The position numbers and the translations under genes are program-made. Source: Diphasiastrum complanatum (taxonomy: Eukaryota; Streptophyta; Lycopodiopsida; Lycopodiales; Lycopodiaceae). From it: a stretch of DNA of 64,000 bases. The stretch lies in assembly GCA_029204225.1 (NCBI GenBank), contig CM055092.1:15214059-15278058 (forward strand). The letters are read 5' to 3'. Below the pieces are notes generated by a model that saw nothing but the letters and a program-made list of their open reading frames with translations, was not told the DNA's origin and searched no databases. How positions within the stretch are numbered: position 1 is the stretch's first letter; every line of letters starts with the position of its first letter. This document shows, one piece after another, positions 11,402-23,332 of the stretch.

Positions 11402-13925
11402 ATGGAGGATGATCGGCATGAGGTACATTTCTGTGATTTGCAGTTTATTTTTAATGATTCTATTTCCAGTAATGTATTTCATAAAGCTAAAAAATTAGAT
11501 GTTCTGCTGTATAAGTATCATGATGTTTTTCCTGATGATTTACCTAGTGGTTCACCACCCAGTAGAGAAGTAGATCATGCCATTAAATTAGTACCCGGTA
11601 CAACACCCATAGCTTAGCCACCCTAAGATATGGAGATAACGAAACAATTAACAGAATATTTAAATAAGGGATAGATTCAACCAAGTAGTTCCCCTTGGGC
11701 AGCACCTGTCCTATTGGTTAAAAAGAAAGAGGGGTCTATGCGTTTATGCATGGACTACCGAGCATTAAATAAAGTCACAATCAAGAATAAGTACCCTATG
11801 CTCAGGTAAACGAGTTGTTTGATCAGCTCGACGAGGCCAAATATTTTAGTAAAATAGATCTACGTTCGAGGTATCATTTGGTCCGTATTAATGCGGAAGA
11901 TGTTCCGAAAACAGCTTTCAGAACTCCTCACAGTCACTATGAGTTTAAGGTGATGCCATTTGAACTCACCAATGCTCGGCGACTTTTATGAACCTAATGA
12001 ACAGTGTTCTTCAGCCATATTTAGAAAAATTTGTGGTACTTCTTCTAGATAATAGTTTAGTTTACAGCAAAACTGAAAAGGAGCATTTAGCTCACCTCAT
12101 AAAGGTGTTCTGTTTGCTCAGAAAGGATAAGCTATTCACAAAGAAACCTAAATGTGAGTTTTTTACCGAAGTAGCATATTTGGGCCGTATTATCTTGAAA
12201 GATGGGATTAGGATGGATCTAAATAAAGTCAAAGCCATATTCAGTTGGCCTAGGCCAAACAACATTTCAGACATTAGGCCTTTCGGGATACTATAGAGGA
12301 TTTGTCAAGGATTATGCTCAGTTAGCAGTTCCCATGTCAAATCTTCTTAAGGAGAAGGGAAAGGAGTTCATCTGGGGGCTAGAGCAACACGAGAGTTTTG
12401 ATGTTCTCAAAAGAGCATTGGTTTACATCACCAATACTGAAAGTCATAGACCCAAACCAGCCTTTTGTGGTCGAAATAGATGCTAGTCACTTTGTAGCAT
12501 GTGCGGTGTTGAACCAAAACAGACAACCAGTAGCATTCAAAAGTAAGAAGCTTGAACCCACTCAGACTAGATACAGCGCTTATGAGAAAGAGCTCTTTTC
12601 AATTATTCATGCCCTTAAGACTTGGCGGCACTATTTGTATGGTGCTAGTTTCGAGATTCTGACCGACCATGAAAGCCTCAGATATTTGTGTAATCACGTG
12701 AGCTTAGGGGAATTTGACTTGTCTATCTGATATAGACGAGGAAAATTCAATACAGTGGCAAATGCTCTTAGCAGAATGCCAATGGTAAACGAGGTAGAGT
12801 TTTACCCAGTTCTGTAAAGAGTTACTCAAGTCCTTGAGGGGGAAATGCAAGAGTGATCCGTATTTCTCCACACAGTCCAGAACAAAGATGTACAGACTTC
12901 TGAACCAGTTCCTACGCTTGCGGATAATTTATCCAAGCATACAACAGCCTTCATTGAGGATGAAGGGTCCAAGCATTTGCCAAATTGCATTGAGGATTCC
13001 GTGTCTGTAGACCCCAAGCATACCATTAAAGTTGAGAGATCCAATTCTCAAGGATTCAACTGGAAATAGTAATCCATTCAGGATGAGTATTTACTTTACA
13101 AAAACAGAATTTGTGTTCCCGACTTAGAGGATTTCAGGTGCCAAGTATTGTATGAATGTCATGACAGCCCTAGTGCGGGACACCCAAGAATAAAATCGTA
13201 GGCAATCCTTCTGGCCCAGTATGAAAAGGGACGTCCAGCAATATGTAACCAATTGCTAGAAGTGTCAAATTAACAAAGCAGACCAGGTCAACCTAAAACC
13301 CAAAAGGGTCACGATGCTATATGGGTCACAGTTGACCGTTTGACCAGAATGGCTCATTTTATTCCGAACAAAACAACCGTCACAGCTCCAAAGTTAGCAA
13401 GGTTGTTAATAGACGTGCTATTTAAATCATACGGACTTCCTTCCAGCATAGTCAGTGATCGAGATAGTAAGTTTGATGGAGGTTTTTGGAGGGCAATATT
13501 CAATAATCTCCACACCAAACTAAATATGAGTACTACAGACCATCCACGAATAGACGATCAAACGGAAACAGTAAATCAAGTGCTAGAGAATATGCTTCGT
13601 GCATACGTCCGCAAAAAGCAGACTACTTGGGAGGAATATCCCAACAATGCCAAACATTCAGCTACGGGATATGCCGATGTACGGTTTTCAGCCCCGCTCA
13701 CCCACAACCGTAGAGTTCAAACAGGAAGTTGAAGCAGCCAAAAACTTTTTAGAAGACCTAAAGCAAATGGTAGAACACGCTAGGCGTAGCATTAATCAAG
13801 CCCAGGATCAAGCTAAGCATTATGCAGATCCAAATAAACGGGATATCTAGTTCTCCCCTGGTGAGAAAGGCTTTCTTTGAGTCCCAGCTGACTCTAAGAC
13901 CCTCAAAACAGGAGTGTGTGCTAAG
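11402..13925 (+). pseudogene. RT, RNase H and integrase remnant of G3
   Basis: Recognisable blocks: [20 protein letters not shown] (about 11525-11580), [20 protein letters not shown] (about 11718-11775), and a damaged RT catalytic box (LLDNSLVYS at about 12040 where intact copies have FLDDILVYS). Next come RNase H ([25 protein letters not shown]), the integrase zinc part (ECHDSPSAGHP at about 13155) and the DDE core (VSDRDSKFDG, TTDHPRIDDQTE). Stops and frameshifts are frequent. The losses show long neutral decay. Confidence 0.8.
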
Positions 13926-13935
13926 TTCGAGACAG

Positions 13936-14658
13936 TGTTGAAGCTATCGAGACCATCTGTAGAAATACACGTATTGTCGAAACAGTTTCGAGGGATTATC
14001 AAACAATATTCAAATCGACCAAAACTCGATAGACTGTTGAGGGTTCCAAACGCGACTACCTTATCCACTACAGTTTGGGTCCAATCACGTAGCCCCACAT
14101 GGCACCTGCTACGTGGATAAACGGCGTATTCCGTTACGGCTATGCCATCAAAAACTATAAATAGATCGGTAGATCAGATTAGTTTCAACTTGAAGTTGAA
14201 TCAAGTTGTTAAGAAGTTCATTATTTTTCTTCTTCTCCTCTCTGTTCCGCCATAGGCATAGACTAATTGGTAATAAGTTATCGCAATTATAGTCTGTGTA
14301 AGAGCGAAATTTATAGTAGAATAAGATGCACTATTATCATAGTGCAATTAGAGTAGATAGCGGAGGCATCCATCATCTGTAATTCATCATCTTCACTACA
14401 TACTACTTTCGCTACTTATCTTGTTCTAGTGTTTCTATTATTCCCGCTTATTATGAACTAAGTTTCTGGTTTTAAATACTGGCATAATGATCCGAATCGT
14501 CATTCATTTTCCACACTTGTGAATGATAGTATAGTTGTACTTGTGATAGTAGCAAATTGGTTTTGTTACCACATTAACTAACACTGCTACTATCGACTAT
14601 CCAGTCGACAATCACTGTCGAATAGTTATTCGACTCATGGACAGCTTATTTTCCAACA
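13936..14658 (+). repeat. 5' LTR of C1
   Basis: A 723-bp LTR begins TGTTGAAGCT and ends TTCCAACA (short inverted TGTTG/CAACA). A TATA-like CTATAAATAG lies at 14155-14164. The primer-binding site TGGTATCAGAGCC (complement of initiator Met tRNA) starts at 14659. The 3' LTR at 35801-36215 matches 14090-14550 with many substitutions and small indels, so the insertion is old. Confidence 0.85.
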
Positions 14659-14755
14659 TGGTATCAGAGCCAGATCATAGCTTTGGTAACTAGTTCAGAG
14701 CTAGTTATCTGAATATCAATTCGCCAGATTTAATGTTTGAATCAGATTGTCTACA

Positions 14756-15156
14756 ATGGACACGTCATTTTCGAATTCTATCAAAAAGTTGGATGGTGAC
14801 AACTATCACTTATGGAAATTCAAAATGAGGGTGATCCTACAAGCAAAAGGGCTTTGGGAAGTTGTCGAAGGTACTGAGGTTAAGCCTAATGCAGATCCAG
14901 CGGCCATTATCAAATGGAAGCGAAAGGATGGGAAGGCCTTCGTCGTTATCACTCTTAACACCAGAGATAATCAGATCAGTCATAATTGAAGTGCTCGAAC
15001 TTTGTTGAAAGCTTGGAATATAGCACTCTTTATGACACTAGAGACATGATTGCCAAACTTTACCTGAGGAAAAAGTTTTTCTCATTCAAAATGGCTAATT
15101 CAGATTCGATTACTAATTATTTGAACAATTTTAAAAAATCTTCTTGAGCAGATGTC
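14756..15156 (+). pseudogene. gag N-terminus of C1
   Basis: The ATG at 14756 opens MDTSFSNSIKKLDGDNYHLW, then KFKMRVILQAKGLWEVVEG, a classic copia gag start (UBN2/DUF4219-type). The frame stops at TGA 14987-14989. A related frame carries on (KLYLRKKFFSFKMANSDSIT) to 15156, where the C2 LTR begins. Confidence 0.8.
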
Positions 15157-15586
15157 TGTTAGGAATCAATGTTTATTTGATACCCCTTAATGATAGTTTG
15201 GCCATGCCTGCGTGCTATTATAGGGGCCATTACTATTTATAGTAAATTTGTTTTTTTATTGCTTATGCATGTAAGTGGGCGCACTACTACTAGATTAGGA
15301 TCTATTTTACTACTTAGAAATTCACCTTGGGTCTTCACCCAATATAGGTAGTAACTTTAACAATTAACTTTTGTTCTTTTGCTATTAGCTTGATGCTTTT
15401 AGCTTTTCACATAGATTAGAGAAAGTATATATGTAGGTTGGCGCCTCACCACAAGATTATTCCGGTGTGTTAGAGCTTTGCTCAATTCTTCTATAATCTG
15501 ATTTCTCTTTCATCTCTATGCTTGGTTTATGTGAGTGCTAGTAGGACTAGTAACTCCATCTAGAATTTTTATGACAAATTCTAACA
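15157..15586 (+). repeat. 5' LTR of C2
   Basis: A 430-bp LTR starts TGTTAGGAATC and ends AATTCTAACA, so the termini form an inverted TGTTAG/CTAACA. The primer-binding site follows directly at 15587. No second LTR copy is in the window. Confidence 0.8.
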
Positions 15587-16061
15587 TGGTATCAGAGCAA
15601 GCTTTTTGGTGAGAGAGAGATATTGCTTTTTGCAGGGTTGCAAGAAGTGGATTGGAGGAGTGGATCGCTAGCTGCAGCTGCGTGTTGGATCACTAGTTGC
15701 ATGTTGATCAGTTCGCTGGAATCAAACTTGGTGGATCGCTGAGTTGAAAGTAGATTCGAACTGCTGTTGGAATTAACACTGACAGTTGTCTGTTGTTTAC
15801 TTAGAACCTGAATTGTTGTCTACAAATTGATCATAGGTTGGCCGCTGTTTCAGACTTAATCGCTGCCACAAAGACCTATTTCAGACCTGTTCGCTGTTGT
15901 TTCAGAACTAGTTGTTGTCAAATCACTGCAGTTTTTAGAACTTTGCAAGGTTTTGGCTACTGATTTCTGAGGGAAATCTTGATTGAGTTTGATAAGATAC
16001 TGATTGCTGAAAAATCAGGCTATAAAAATCAGGTTGCTAAGAATTGTTACGGATCAGAATA

Positions 16062-16806
16062 ATGGCAGGATTGAACAATGTTGTGTTGCCAGAGTCTAGC
16101 AAGCTACATGGCACATATTCAAGATGCAAAATATTCTCCAGAATCGAGAATATTGGGAAATCATCACAGCTATTGAGGTACCTCCTAATACGCCAGGGAG
16201 TTGCGGGAGTATCAAAGACATAGAAGAAAAGCTCATCATATCATTAACTTGTCCGTTAGAGATATGATTATTCCTCACATCAGAGATGTTGTTAGACCCA
16301 AGGAGGCTTGGGATATACTGAAGAACTTGTACGAGATGGTAAATCAGTCACGAATCTTGTTCTTGACTAATAAGCTACACACATTGAAGATGGGTATGGG
16401 TGAATCAGTAACGGACTACTTTACTCAAGTGAAAGATTTGAAGAAAAATTGCTTTGTTTGTGGAAAATCAGGGCATTATGCAAAGGAGTGTTGGCACAAC
16501 AAGTTCAAGAAAAAGCAAGATAGGAATTTTGATAAAGAAGAAGAAGCATCTAATGCAAAATTGAGTGCTTTGGATCTTGAAGACTATGAGCTGTTTTCAG
16601 CATCGACATCTTCTGGTGGTGGCTTCTCAAAGGAAGAAGACTGTTGGTTTATTGATTCAGGAGCTTCGAAGCATATGACACCTAGACGGGACTGGCTATC
16701 TAATTTTCAGAAATTAGATGATGGGTCAAATGTGAAGTTGGGAGATAACTACACAAAATATAAAAGTTGGAAAAGTACAACTTCAACTACCTTCAGAGAA
16801 GATTAG
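16062..16806 (+). pseudogene. gag and protease of C2
   Basis: ATG at 16062 (MAGLNNVVLPESSKLHGTY), then a frameshift. The main frame from about 16201 has VVRPKEAWDILKNLYEMVNQ, the CCHC zinc knuckle CFVCGKSGHYAKEC and the protease active site WFIDSGASKHMTP (D-S-G intact). Compared with the second family copy, an internal gag segment after TQVKDL is missing, bringing the knuckle close to the gag core. The frame is lost after 16806. Confidence 0.8.
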
Positions 16807-16819
16807 AGACATAAAGGAC

Positions 16820-17815
16820 GTGCTTTATGTACCAAGAATCAAGAAAAACTTACTCTTAGTATCAGCCATTGTGAAGCAACACGTGGTGGTGCAGTTTGAT
16901 GAAGAGCAGTGTCTCATCAAGAGGAAGGATAATGAAGTAGTAGTTGAGGGCATACTTGCAAGACGGTTGTACAAACTTCAGGCTCAGGTGTTGGATCATC
17001 ATGCAAGTGTTGCGGATATTGGATTAGTGAGTAAGTTATGGCACGAAAGGTTCAGACACCTGAATCACAAAAGTCTACAAGTCTTGAGGAAATACAACAT
17101 GGTTACAAGTTTACCTCAAGTTGTTTCTAATCACAAGGTTTGTGAAGGCTGTGTCTTAGGCAAGCATCATATGAACAAATTTTCGCCTAGTACAAGGGCG
17201 ATAAATGTTCTAGAACTTGTTCATACAGATTTGGGTGGTCCTATGAGGACTCAGCCTTATGGGGGAGCAAGTTACTTCATGGTGTTGTGGAAGACTATTC
17301 TAGGAAGACATGGATCTATCTTCTCAAGAATAAGGGTGAAGCATTCAAGTATTTCACATCGTTTAAGACATGTGAGAAAGAAATAGATAGAGAAATCAAG
17401 ATACTCCGCTCGGACAAAGGGGAAAATTCAGGTGTTTTGCAAGGACCATGGTATAAAGAGACAATTTGCAAACACATACATGCCTCAACAAAATGGAGTT
17501 GCACATAGAAAGAACCGGTCTATAGTGGAAACTGTGAGGAGTATGCTCAAGAGTAAAAATCTTCCAAATATGTTTTGGGGTGAAGTAGTTAAGAGAGTGG
17601 TTTATCTTTTGAATCGAAGTCCTACAAAGGTTGTAGAAAATCGAACTCCAGAGGAAGCTTACACGAGTCGGAAGCCAGATGTAAGTCATTTTAGAGTGTT
17701 TGGTAGTACTGCTTATGCTCATATACCCAAGGATTCCAGGAGCAAATTGGATTCTAAGGCAACCAAGTGTTTATTTCTAGGATATGATAGTCAAGAGAAG
17801 GGATACAGTTTATGA
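16820..17815 (+). pseudogene. integrase of C2, broken
   Basis: The GAG-pre-integrase zinc region (LWHERFRHLNHKSLQ, then CEGCVLGKHH) is followed by the DDE core in two frames: LVHTDLGGPMRT, ILRSDKGE, and QQNGVAHRKNRS. In the last block the catalytic Glu expected before RKN is His. A frameshift near 17290-17400 divides the core. It ends with the typical copia integrase tail (FRVFGSTAYAHIPKDSRSKL). Confidence 0.8.
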
Positions 17816-18249
17816 CTTCAAGGGTAAGAAAGTCATCATAAGTAGGGACATAATCTTTGATGAGGAGGCAACTCATAAAGATACAGAGATACCGTATGAA
17901 GGAATCCCTATATTGTGTGACAAGTTATTATAGAAGCCTGAATCGATACATGTATCGCCTACTCCAATCCAAGTACCTAGAGTGACCTTGGTTGAGAAAG
18001 GAAAAAGGAAGGAGAGTTCACATATATGGGATACTTGCCTAGATGGTACCATGAAACTATCAAGGATAGTGTCATTATGGAATAGGGAGAGTCCAGTACG
18101 CATGGAACTAGGAGATCGGCTAGGCTTGAAAAGCAACATGAAGATCAAGATCAACAAGAGGATTGACAGGAGGATCATCATGAAGATCAAGATCAACAAG
18201 AAGATCATCACGAAGATGGGGATGTACATTTTGCATATATGGCCCAGTA

Positions 18250-19305
18250 TTGGAAACCAAGGATCCATTTACTTTCCGAGAAGCTGAAAAAGAGGATATT
18301 TGGAGGAAAGCTATGGATGAGGAGTACGGCTCAATCATGAAGAACAAGACTTGGAGACTTGTTCGGTTACCTACAGGTGAAAAGGCCATTGGATGCAAGT
18401 GGTTCTATAGAACTAAGTACAAATCAAATGGTTCTATAGATAAACATAAGGCAAGACTGGTGGCAAAAGGTTATGAAGAAACTTTTGCACCAGTTGCTAA
18501 GTCTACTACTACTATGAGGACAGTTTTATCATTGGCAACTCCGTTTGGATGGGATATTCAACAAATGGATGTGAAGAGTGCATTCCTGAATGGATTTCTA
18601 GAGGAAGAAGTCTACATGGAGCAGCCAGAGGGATACATAGTAGCAGAACATGAAGACAAGGTTTGCAAGTTGGACAAGGCACTATATGGACTTAAGCAGG
18701 CACCCAGGGCGTGGTACACGAGGATTGACACATACTTTGAGGAGCTTGGCTTTCAGAGGAGTAGTTCAGAACATACACTTTATGTTCTGATCAGGGATGG
18801 TTATATTGTGATTGTAGTGATGTATATGGATGACCTTGTTATTACAGGATCAGATCATAGTATGATTCAGGGTATCAAGAAAGATCTCTCATCAGAGTTT
18901 GACATAAAAGATCTTGGTTCACTACAATATTTTCTTGGGATTGAGGTACGGAGAGTAGCACATGGGCTATTTATTTCTCAATCTAAGTATGCTCATGAAC
19001 TTCTTGAAAAGTTCAATATGTCAGAGTGCAAGCCTACTTCTACACAATATGATAGTGGATGTAAGCTTACTAAAGCTTAGGAGAATCGGGATGTAGATGA
19101 GACGTTATATAGAAAGCTTGTTGGAAGCTTAATCTATCTAACTCCTATTGCTTATGCTATGAGTATGGTTAGTCAGTTTATGGCTAAGCCTAAGCAGATT
19201 CATTGGAGAGCTGCTAAGCGGATACTCAGATATATCCAGGGTACTTTGAGATTTGGTATTCTCTATGGGAGACAGGATGATTTGATTGTCGAATCCTCAA
19301 ATCTA
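18250..19305 (+). pseudogene. reverse transcriptase and RNase H start of C2
   Basis: RT blocks: AIGCKWFYRTKYKSNGSIDK, QQMDVKSAFLNGFLEEEVYM, YGLKQAPRAWY, and the catalytic box VMYMDDLVITGSD. After TAG (19078-19080) the RNase H lead-in (QFMAKPKQIHWRAAKRIL) continues in the same frame to LYGRQDD and then joins C1 sequence. The upstream linker (17816-18249) has lost its frame. Confidence 0.85.
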
Positions 19306-19692
19306 AAAAGCAACAGCAACAGCAATATGCTAATACAACAAAATGTTCGAAGGACTTTGAAAAGGAGGTCATAGAAGCAACATTCATGGCAAATGAAGAC
19401 CAACAAGATGTCAATTCTTGGTATTTGGATTTTGGTGCTACTCTCATGACAAGCCAGCAAAATTGGTTTCATGAGTACAATCAAGCTACGACTCAAGCTA
19501 CAACTCATAAGTATGTCTCATTGGGCGATAGAAATACTCACAAGTATTGATGGTGCAAGCATTGTCAAATTCCAGTTTCAAGATGGTACTATTCTTACTC
19601 CAAATGTTCCTCATGTTCCAAATCTTACCAAAAATCTACTTTCTATAAGTAAAATAGCTGATTTGGGCCATAAAGTCGAATTTGATTGAAAT
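19306..19692 (+). pseudogene. gag/protease piece of C1 resumed after C2
   Basis: One frame reads SKKQQQQQYANTTKCSKDF, then NSWYLDFGATLMTSQQNW. This is the copia protease site with DFGAT where DSGAS/T is usual. A further frame shift follows. It ends at the 8-bp target duplication of the hAT (19685-19692). Confidence 0.7.
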
Positions 19693-20006
19693 CATAGATG
19701 CACTTTGTTTCAGAAATGCATTTCAGAATCGCGTTCAGAAACGCGGTTCAGAAATGCGTTTCTGAAAATTTTTAAAAATTCCAGAAACATTTTTTTTTGT
19801 TTTTTTTTTTGGTTTTTTTTTTTTTGTTCTTTTTGAGCAATATCGGTATCAGATGAAAGCTCTAATTAAGAGCATAATTACCGTGTAGTTTGCCTAATGT
19901 TTCGGGTGCAGGATGGTCTAGTTTAGGTGCAGTAACTCCCAGGTTTACGCTATTGCTCCTTTTATATAAAAAATTAATAAAAATACATAATGCCCCAAAA
20001 TTCTCC

Positions 20007-20008
<2 letters not shown>

Positions 20009-20046
<38 letters not shown>

Positions 20047-20220
20047 CCAACAAACTAAACAAAAATGCTAAATCATGTTGCCATGCTGAATGTTCTGAAC
20101 CAGTTACCATACTGCATCGTCCTGAAGCGTACTGAAACATTTTTCAACGATATGGAATCGTTTTTCAACCATGCTCTCTCTCTCTCTCTCTATTTTTCAA
20201 CGATATGGAATCGTTTTTCA

Positions 20221-20270
<50 letters not shown>
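20009..20270. repeat. (CT)n tracts with a duplicated 32-bp unit
   Basis: CT runs lie at 20009-20043, 20174-20191 and 20223-20270. The 32 bases at 20139-20170 (from ATTTTTCAACGATATGG) recur exactly at 20192-20223, so unit plus CT run is repeated with a 53-bp period. The last CT run ends exactly where the LINE begins. Confidence 0.9.
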
Positions 20271-20273
<3 letters not shown>

Positions 20274-20595
20274 CGCGATGCCTGCCCTCTGATTGCGATG
20301 CCTGCCCGCTGATCTGGTGCTGCCTACCTGCTGATCTCAAACTGACCTGGCTGGTTTCCTTCTCGCGATGCCTGGTCTCTGATTGCCCTCTGATCACGAT
20401 GCCTGCCTGCTGATCTCACGCTGACCTGGCGCTGCCTAGCTTCTGGCGCGATGCCTGCCCGCTGGGGCTGCCCTGCGGACACGCCCTGCTGAGACACTGA
20501 GGTGCTGCTCAGACCTGGTACCGCCTATCCTGGTGCCGCCTGATCTGGCACCCTCTTTCTGAGCTATATCTTTGCCTAGCACTATCCTTAGCTCC

Positions 20596-21625
20596 ATGGC
20601 ACCCAAGAAAAAGGGGGGTGCCCCTACGCCCCCCCCCTCTATTCACCTCTTCTCCTCCTCCATCATCTGAGAGGGAGGGGGATGCTATTTCACCTACAGC
20701 AATCCCACCGCTAGCTGCACTAGAAGGCATCACTGATGCACCCTCTATTTTCACCAACAATCCACTTGCTATCACAAAAACGCATCAGCTGTCCACGGTC
20801 GATTACACTCCTTCCAAGCCTATTGAGAGTCTTTATGCCTATGATATTGGTTTCATCCGAAACGAAATTTTTGGCATTAAGAAACAACTACACTATTTTG
20901 AAATGATGAAAGGCAAATTGGCTCTAGATCTCGTAGGTGTCAAAGAACGGGTGGGGCAGCTTGAGCAAGAAAATGTATATCTTAAGCAACGGCTTGCGGA
21001 ACGTGTACCTTCTTCGGACGAAACTTCCAACAAAATATCTTGCTTGGAAAAACAGGTCGAAGAGACAAAGACATGGGCAGCTCTCTTCAAACCGGATGAT
21101 ATGGGCAGCAAACTCTCAACACTTACAAAACAGGTTGAAAAAACGACATCGATCCTCAAACAAGGTAATCACCCCCAGATCTCAGCCTCTATGATGGATA
21201 ACAATTTGGAGACAGTTTTGGATGAACAAGCTAGAAGAGCTAGAAGAGCTAAAAAGGCTCTCAATATTAAAGTAAGAGGCATTTCCAACGGCGGTAAACC
21301 AATAGACGAAGCTACAGATTTACTCGTTTCCAAGTTATCTCATGTTGTTGATGGTTTTGATACGGCATGGCGTAGTAAATTTGATAACAACGTTCTTTTT
21401 ATCAAATTTCGCTCTCTTCAACACCGCAATGCAGCCCTTCGGCTTAGAACAAAACTCAAAGGCACTTTCATTTATATGGATGATGATTTGACAAATACCC
21501 AATGGTTAGCAAGGGAAAAGATTATTCACGAAGCAAAAGAAAACCAAGATATTTCGACCTCCTCTCACACTAGGAACTTGGGGCTCCCTGGTTTAGGAGC
21601 TGCCCGAGATCCCCTACCATTTTGA
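20596..21625 (+). pseudogene. LINE ORF1 protein (coiled coil plus RNA-binding-like domain)
   Basis: The ATG at 20596 (MAPKKKGG) is out of frame with the main ORF because of a length change in the adjacent G6/C9 homopolymers (20613-20636). The long frame (20618-21625) has no internal stop. A Pro/Ser-rich N-terminus is followed by heptad-like helices (about residues 80-175: VKERVGQLEQENVYLKQRL, ISCLEKQVEETK). A basic patch (RRARRAKKALNIKVRGISN) opens a C-terminal domain of the LINE ORF1 RNA-binding type (FIKFRSLQHRNAALRLRTKL). It acts as a nucleic-acid chaperone in known LINEs. It overlaps ORF2 by 4 nt. Confidence 0.8.
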
Positions 21626-22963
21626 GACTTGGCTTCTGGAATTGCAATGGTTTTTTATCATCATCATCGGCAGGAGATTTTGCTAATTTTATAAGCAAAT
21701 GTGACATTTTGTTGTTGGCTGAAACCCATGAGTCCTTATATCATCCTCTTCCACATATACAGGATTACTCTTGGCATTCTGTTTTTCGCCCATTTGTGAG
21801 GGGAAAAACATGTCGTGGATCTGGCGGAGTAGCTTGTTTATACAGAGTCACGGCAGTTAAGATGGTTAAGCAAGATCCGTATGCTCGATATATATGGCTA
21901 CATACTATTGGTTCATTATTGGGATTACCGCAGGACATTTATATGGCTGTATGTTACTTCGCTCCACAGACTTCGGCGTTTGCTGAATTTGGTGGGGACC
22001 CATTTCAGGCACTCTCTGATTATATTGCTGTTTTTTCTCAACAGGGCAACATTTTGTTAGCAGGAGATTTCAACGCCCGTACTAGTTCCAGACAGACAGA
22101 ATTTCATGCAGATACTGACGTTCTTCGGCTTCATCCTCTAGATATGGGATTTGATCGAGTATCACAGGATGCACACACTTCAGTTACATCTTTTGGAGAG
22201 CAGTTGATTACTCTTGCGGAGACACATTCTCTGGCCATCTTGAATGGCCTCACACAGTGGCCTACCTCATCAGCGTTTACATGTTATCCTCATGGTGGAG
22301 GACATAGTGTAGTTGACCACTTTATTGGATCACCTGCTTTGATCCCTCACATCTTTGATTTCTCCATTACACCTCCTACCATTTTTGATCACTCACTCCT
22401 ACACCTCTCACTGGGTCACATAACCCCGTCTTCTAACGTTCCACGCTCCTCTTCTACTAACAAACGTGTTCCTTTTACTCACTCTGGACTCGCCAACTAC
22501 ACCACAACCCTGTCCCAACTACTTACTCACTTCCCTTTCACGGCATTAGTTGAGCAACAAGCCACTTTTCTCTCTAAATCCCTCTTATCTGCAGCGTCCT
22601 CATCTTTCCCCACCAAGACGATATAATCTCATAGACGTGTTCGCAACCGCCGGTATGATGCAGAATGTCGCTCTCTTCACAAACATGTGGCAAATGCCAG
22701 ATTACACTCCCCTGCAACACTCAAACAACACCAGAAAAAGTATCGTAAAGCCACCAGAACAAAGAAGATAACATACCTACGATCACTCTGCCAAAGGTTG
22801 ATCGATTCTTTAGATTCCGCTTCCTCCTCCTTTTTCTGGAAACATTTCACCAGATCCTCTTCGACTTTGGCCCCCATCGCAACCGAGTCTTGGGTCGAAT
22901 ATGCCACAGAACTTTATACCCTAGACTCCCCTCCTACCTTAATCTCACTACAACCTGCCCGCT

Positions 22964-23321
22964 TGTAATAGATCCTAATACCACAGTAGGGCAAACACTA
23001 ACTGATCCACCCAACCTTGCCTACTCCCTGATATAGAGTAAGCCCCTCCTAGCCCAGTGTGAGGACTGGTAGCATGCTACTGCCAAGTGTCGGCCACGTG
23101 GCACTGACGTGGCCGACTGCACGTCGGGACCCAACTGGGGGCCCTATCCTGCTGACAGGGTCCCTAGGCTGTGTTAGGCCCGCCATGGCTATGGACCGTG
23201 CTGGGGCACACTACTCACACTGTCTTGCCCTGTTGGTCATGTACGCTGGACACGACCCTGACTGTGGTATCTGACCTATCTGTGTTCTCTAGGGTTCGGC
23301 ACTGGTTACGAGCTCGTAACA
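22964..23321 (-). repeat. 3' LTR of G1
   Basis: 358 bp, reading TGTTACGAGCTCG to CTATTACA on the minus strand. It carries near its U3 start a 16-bp perfect palindrome (GTTACGAGCTCGTAAC) and a G-box palindrome GCCACGTGGC. ORFs of 71 and 61 codons predicted inside the LTR copies are repeat artefacts. Confidence 0.95.
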
Positions 23322-23332
23322 CTCCCTCCCCC

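Larger units (their letters stand above)
9697..13935 (+). mobile_element. old chromovirus-type gypsy remnant G3
   Basis: This is a decayed relative of G1 and G2 in the plus orientation. A short leader (9697-9768) resembles that of G2 just before gag. The element then follows the G1/G2 order to the end of integrase and is cut off at about 13930, where copia C1 begins at 13936. No LTR is found on the left, and the chromodomain and 3' LTR are missing on the right. It is the oldest layer visible in intron 2. Confidence 0.8.
15157..19305 (+). mobile_element. Ty1/copia retrotransposon C2, inserted in C1, 3' end lost
   Basis: The 5' LTR is at 15157-15586, the primer site TGGTATCAGAGCA at 15587, followed by leader, gag, protease, integrase and RT/RNase H. 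The element ends within RNase H (LRFGILYGRQDDLIV) at about 19300 and C1 gag sequence resumes. The 3' LTR is therefore deleted together with part of C1. A second copy of this family lies at 40966-48851. Confidence 0.85.
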
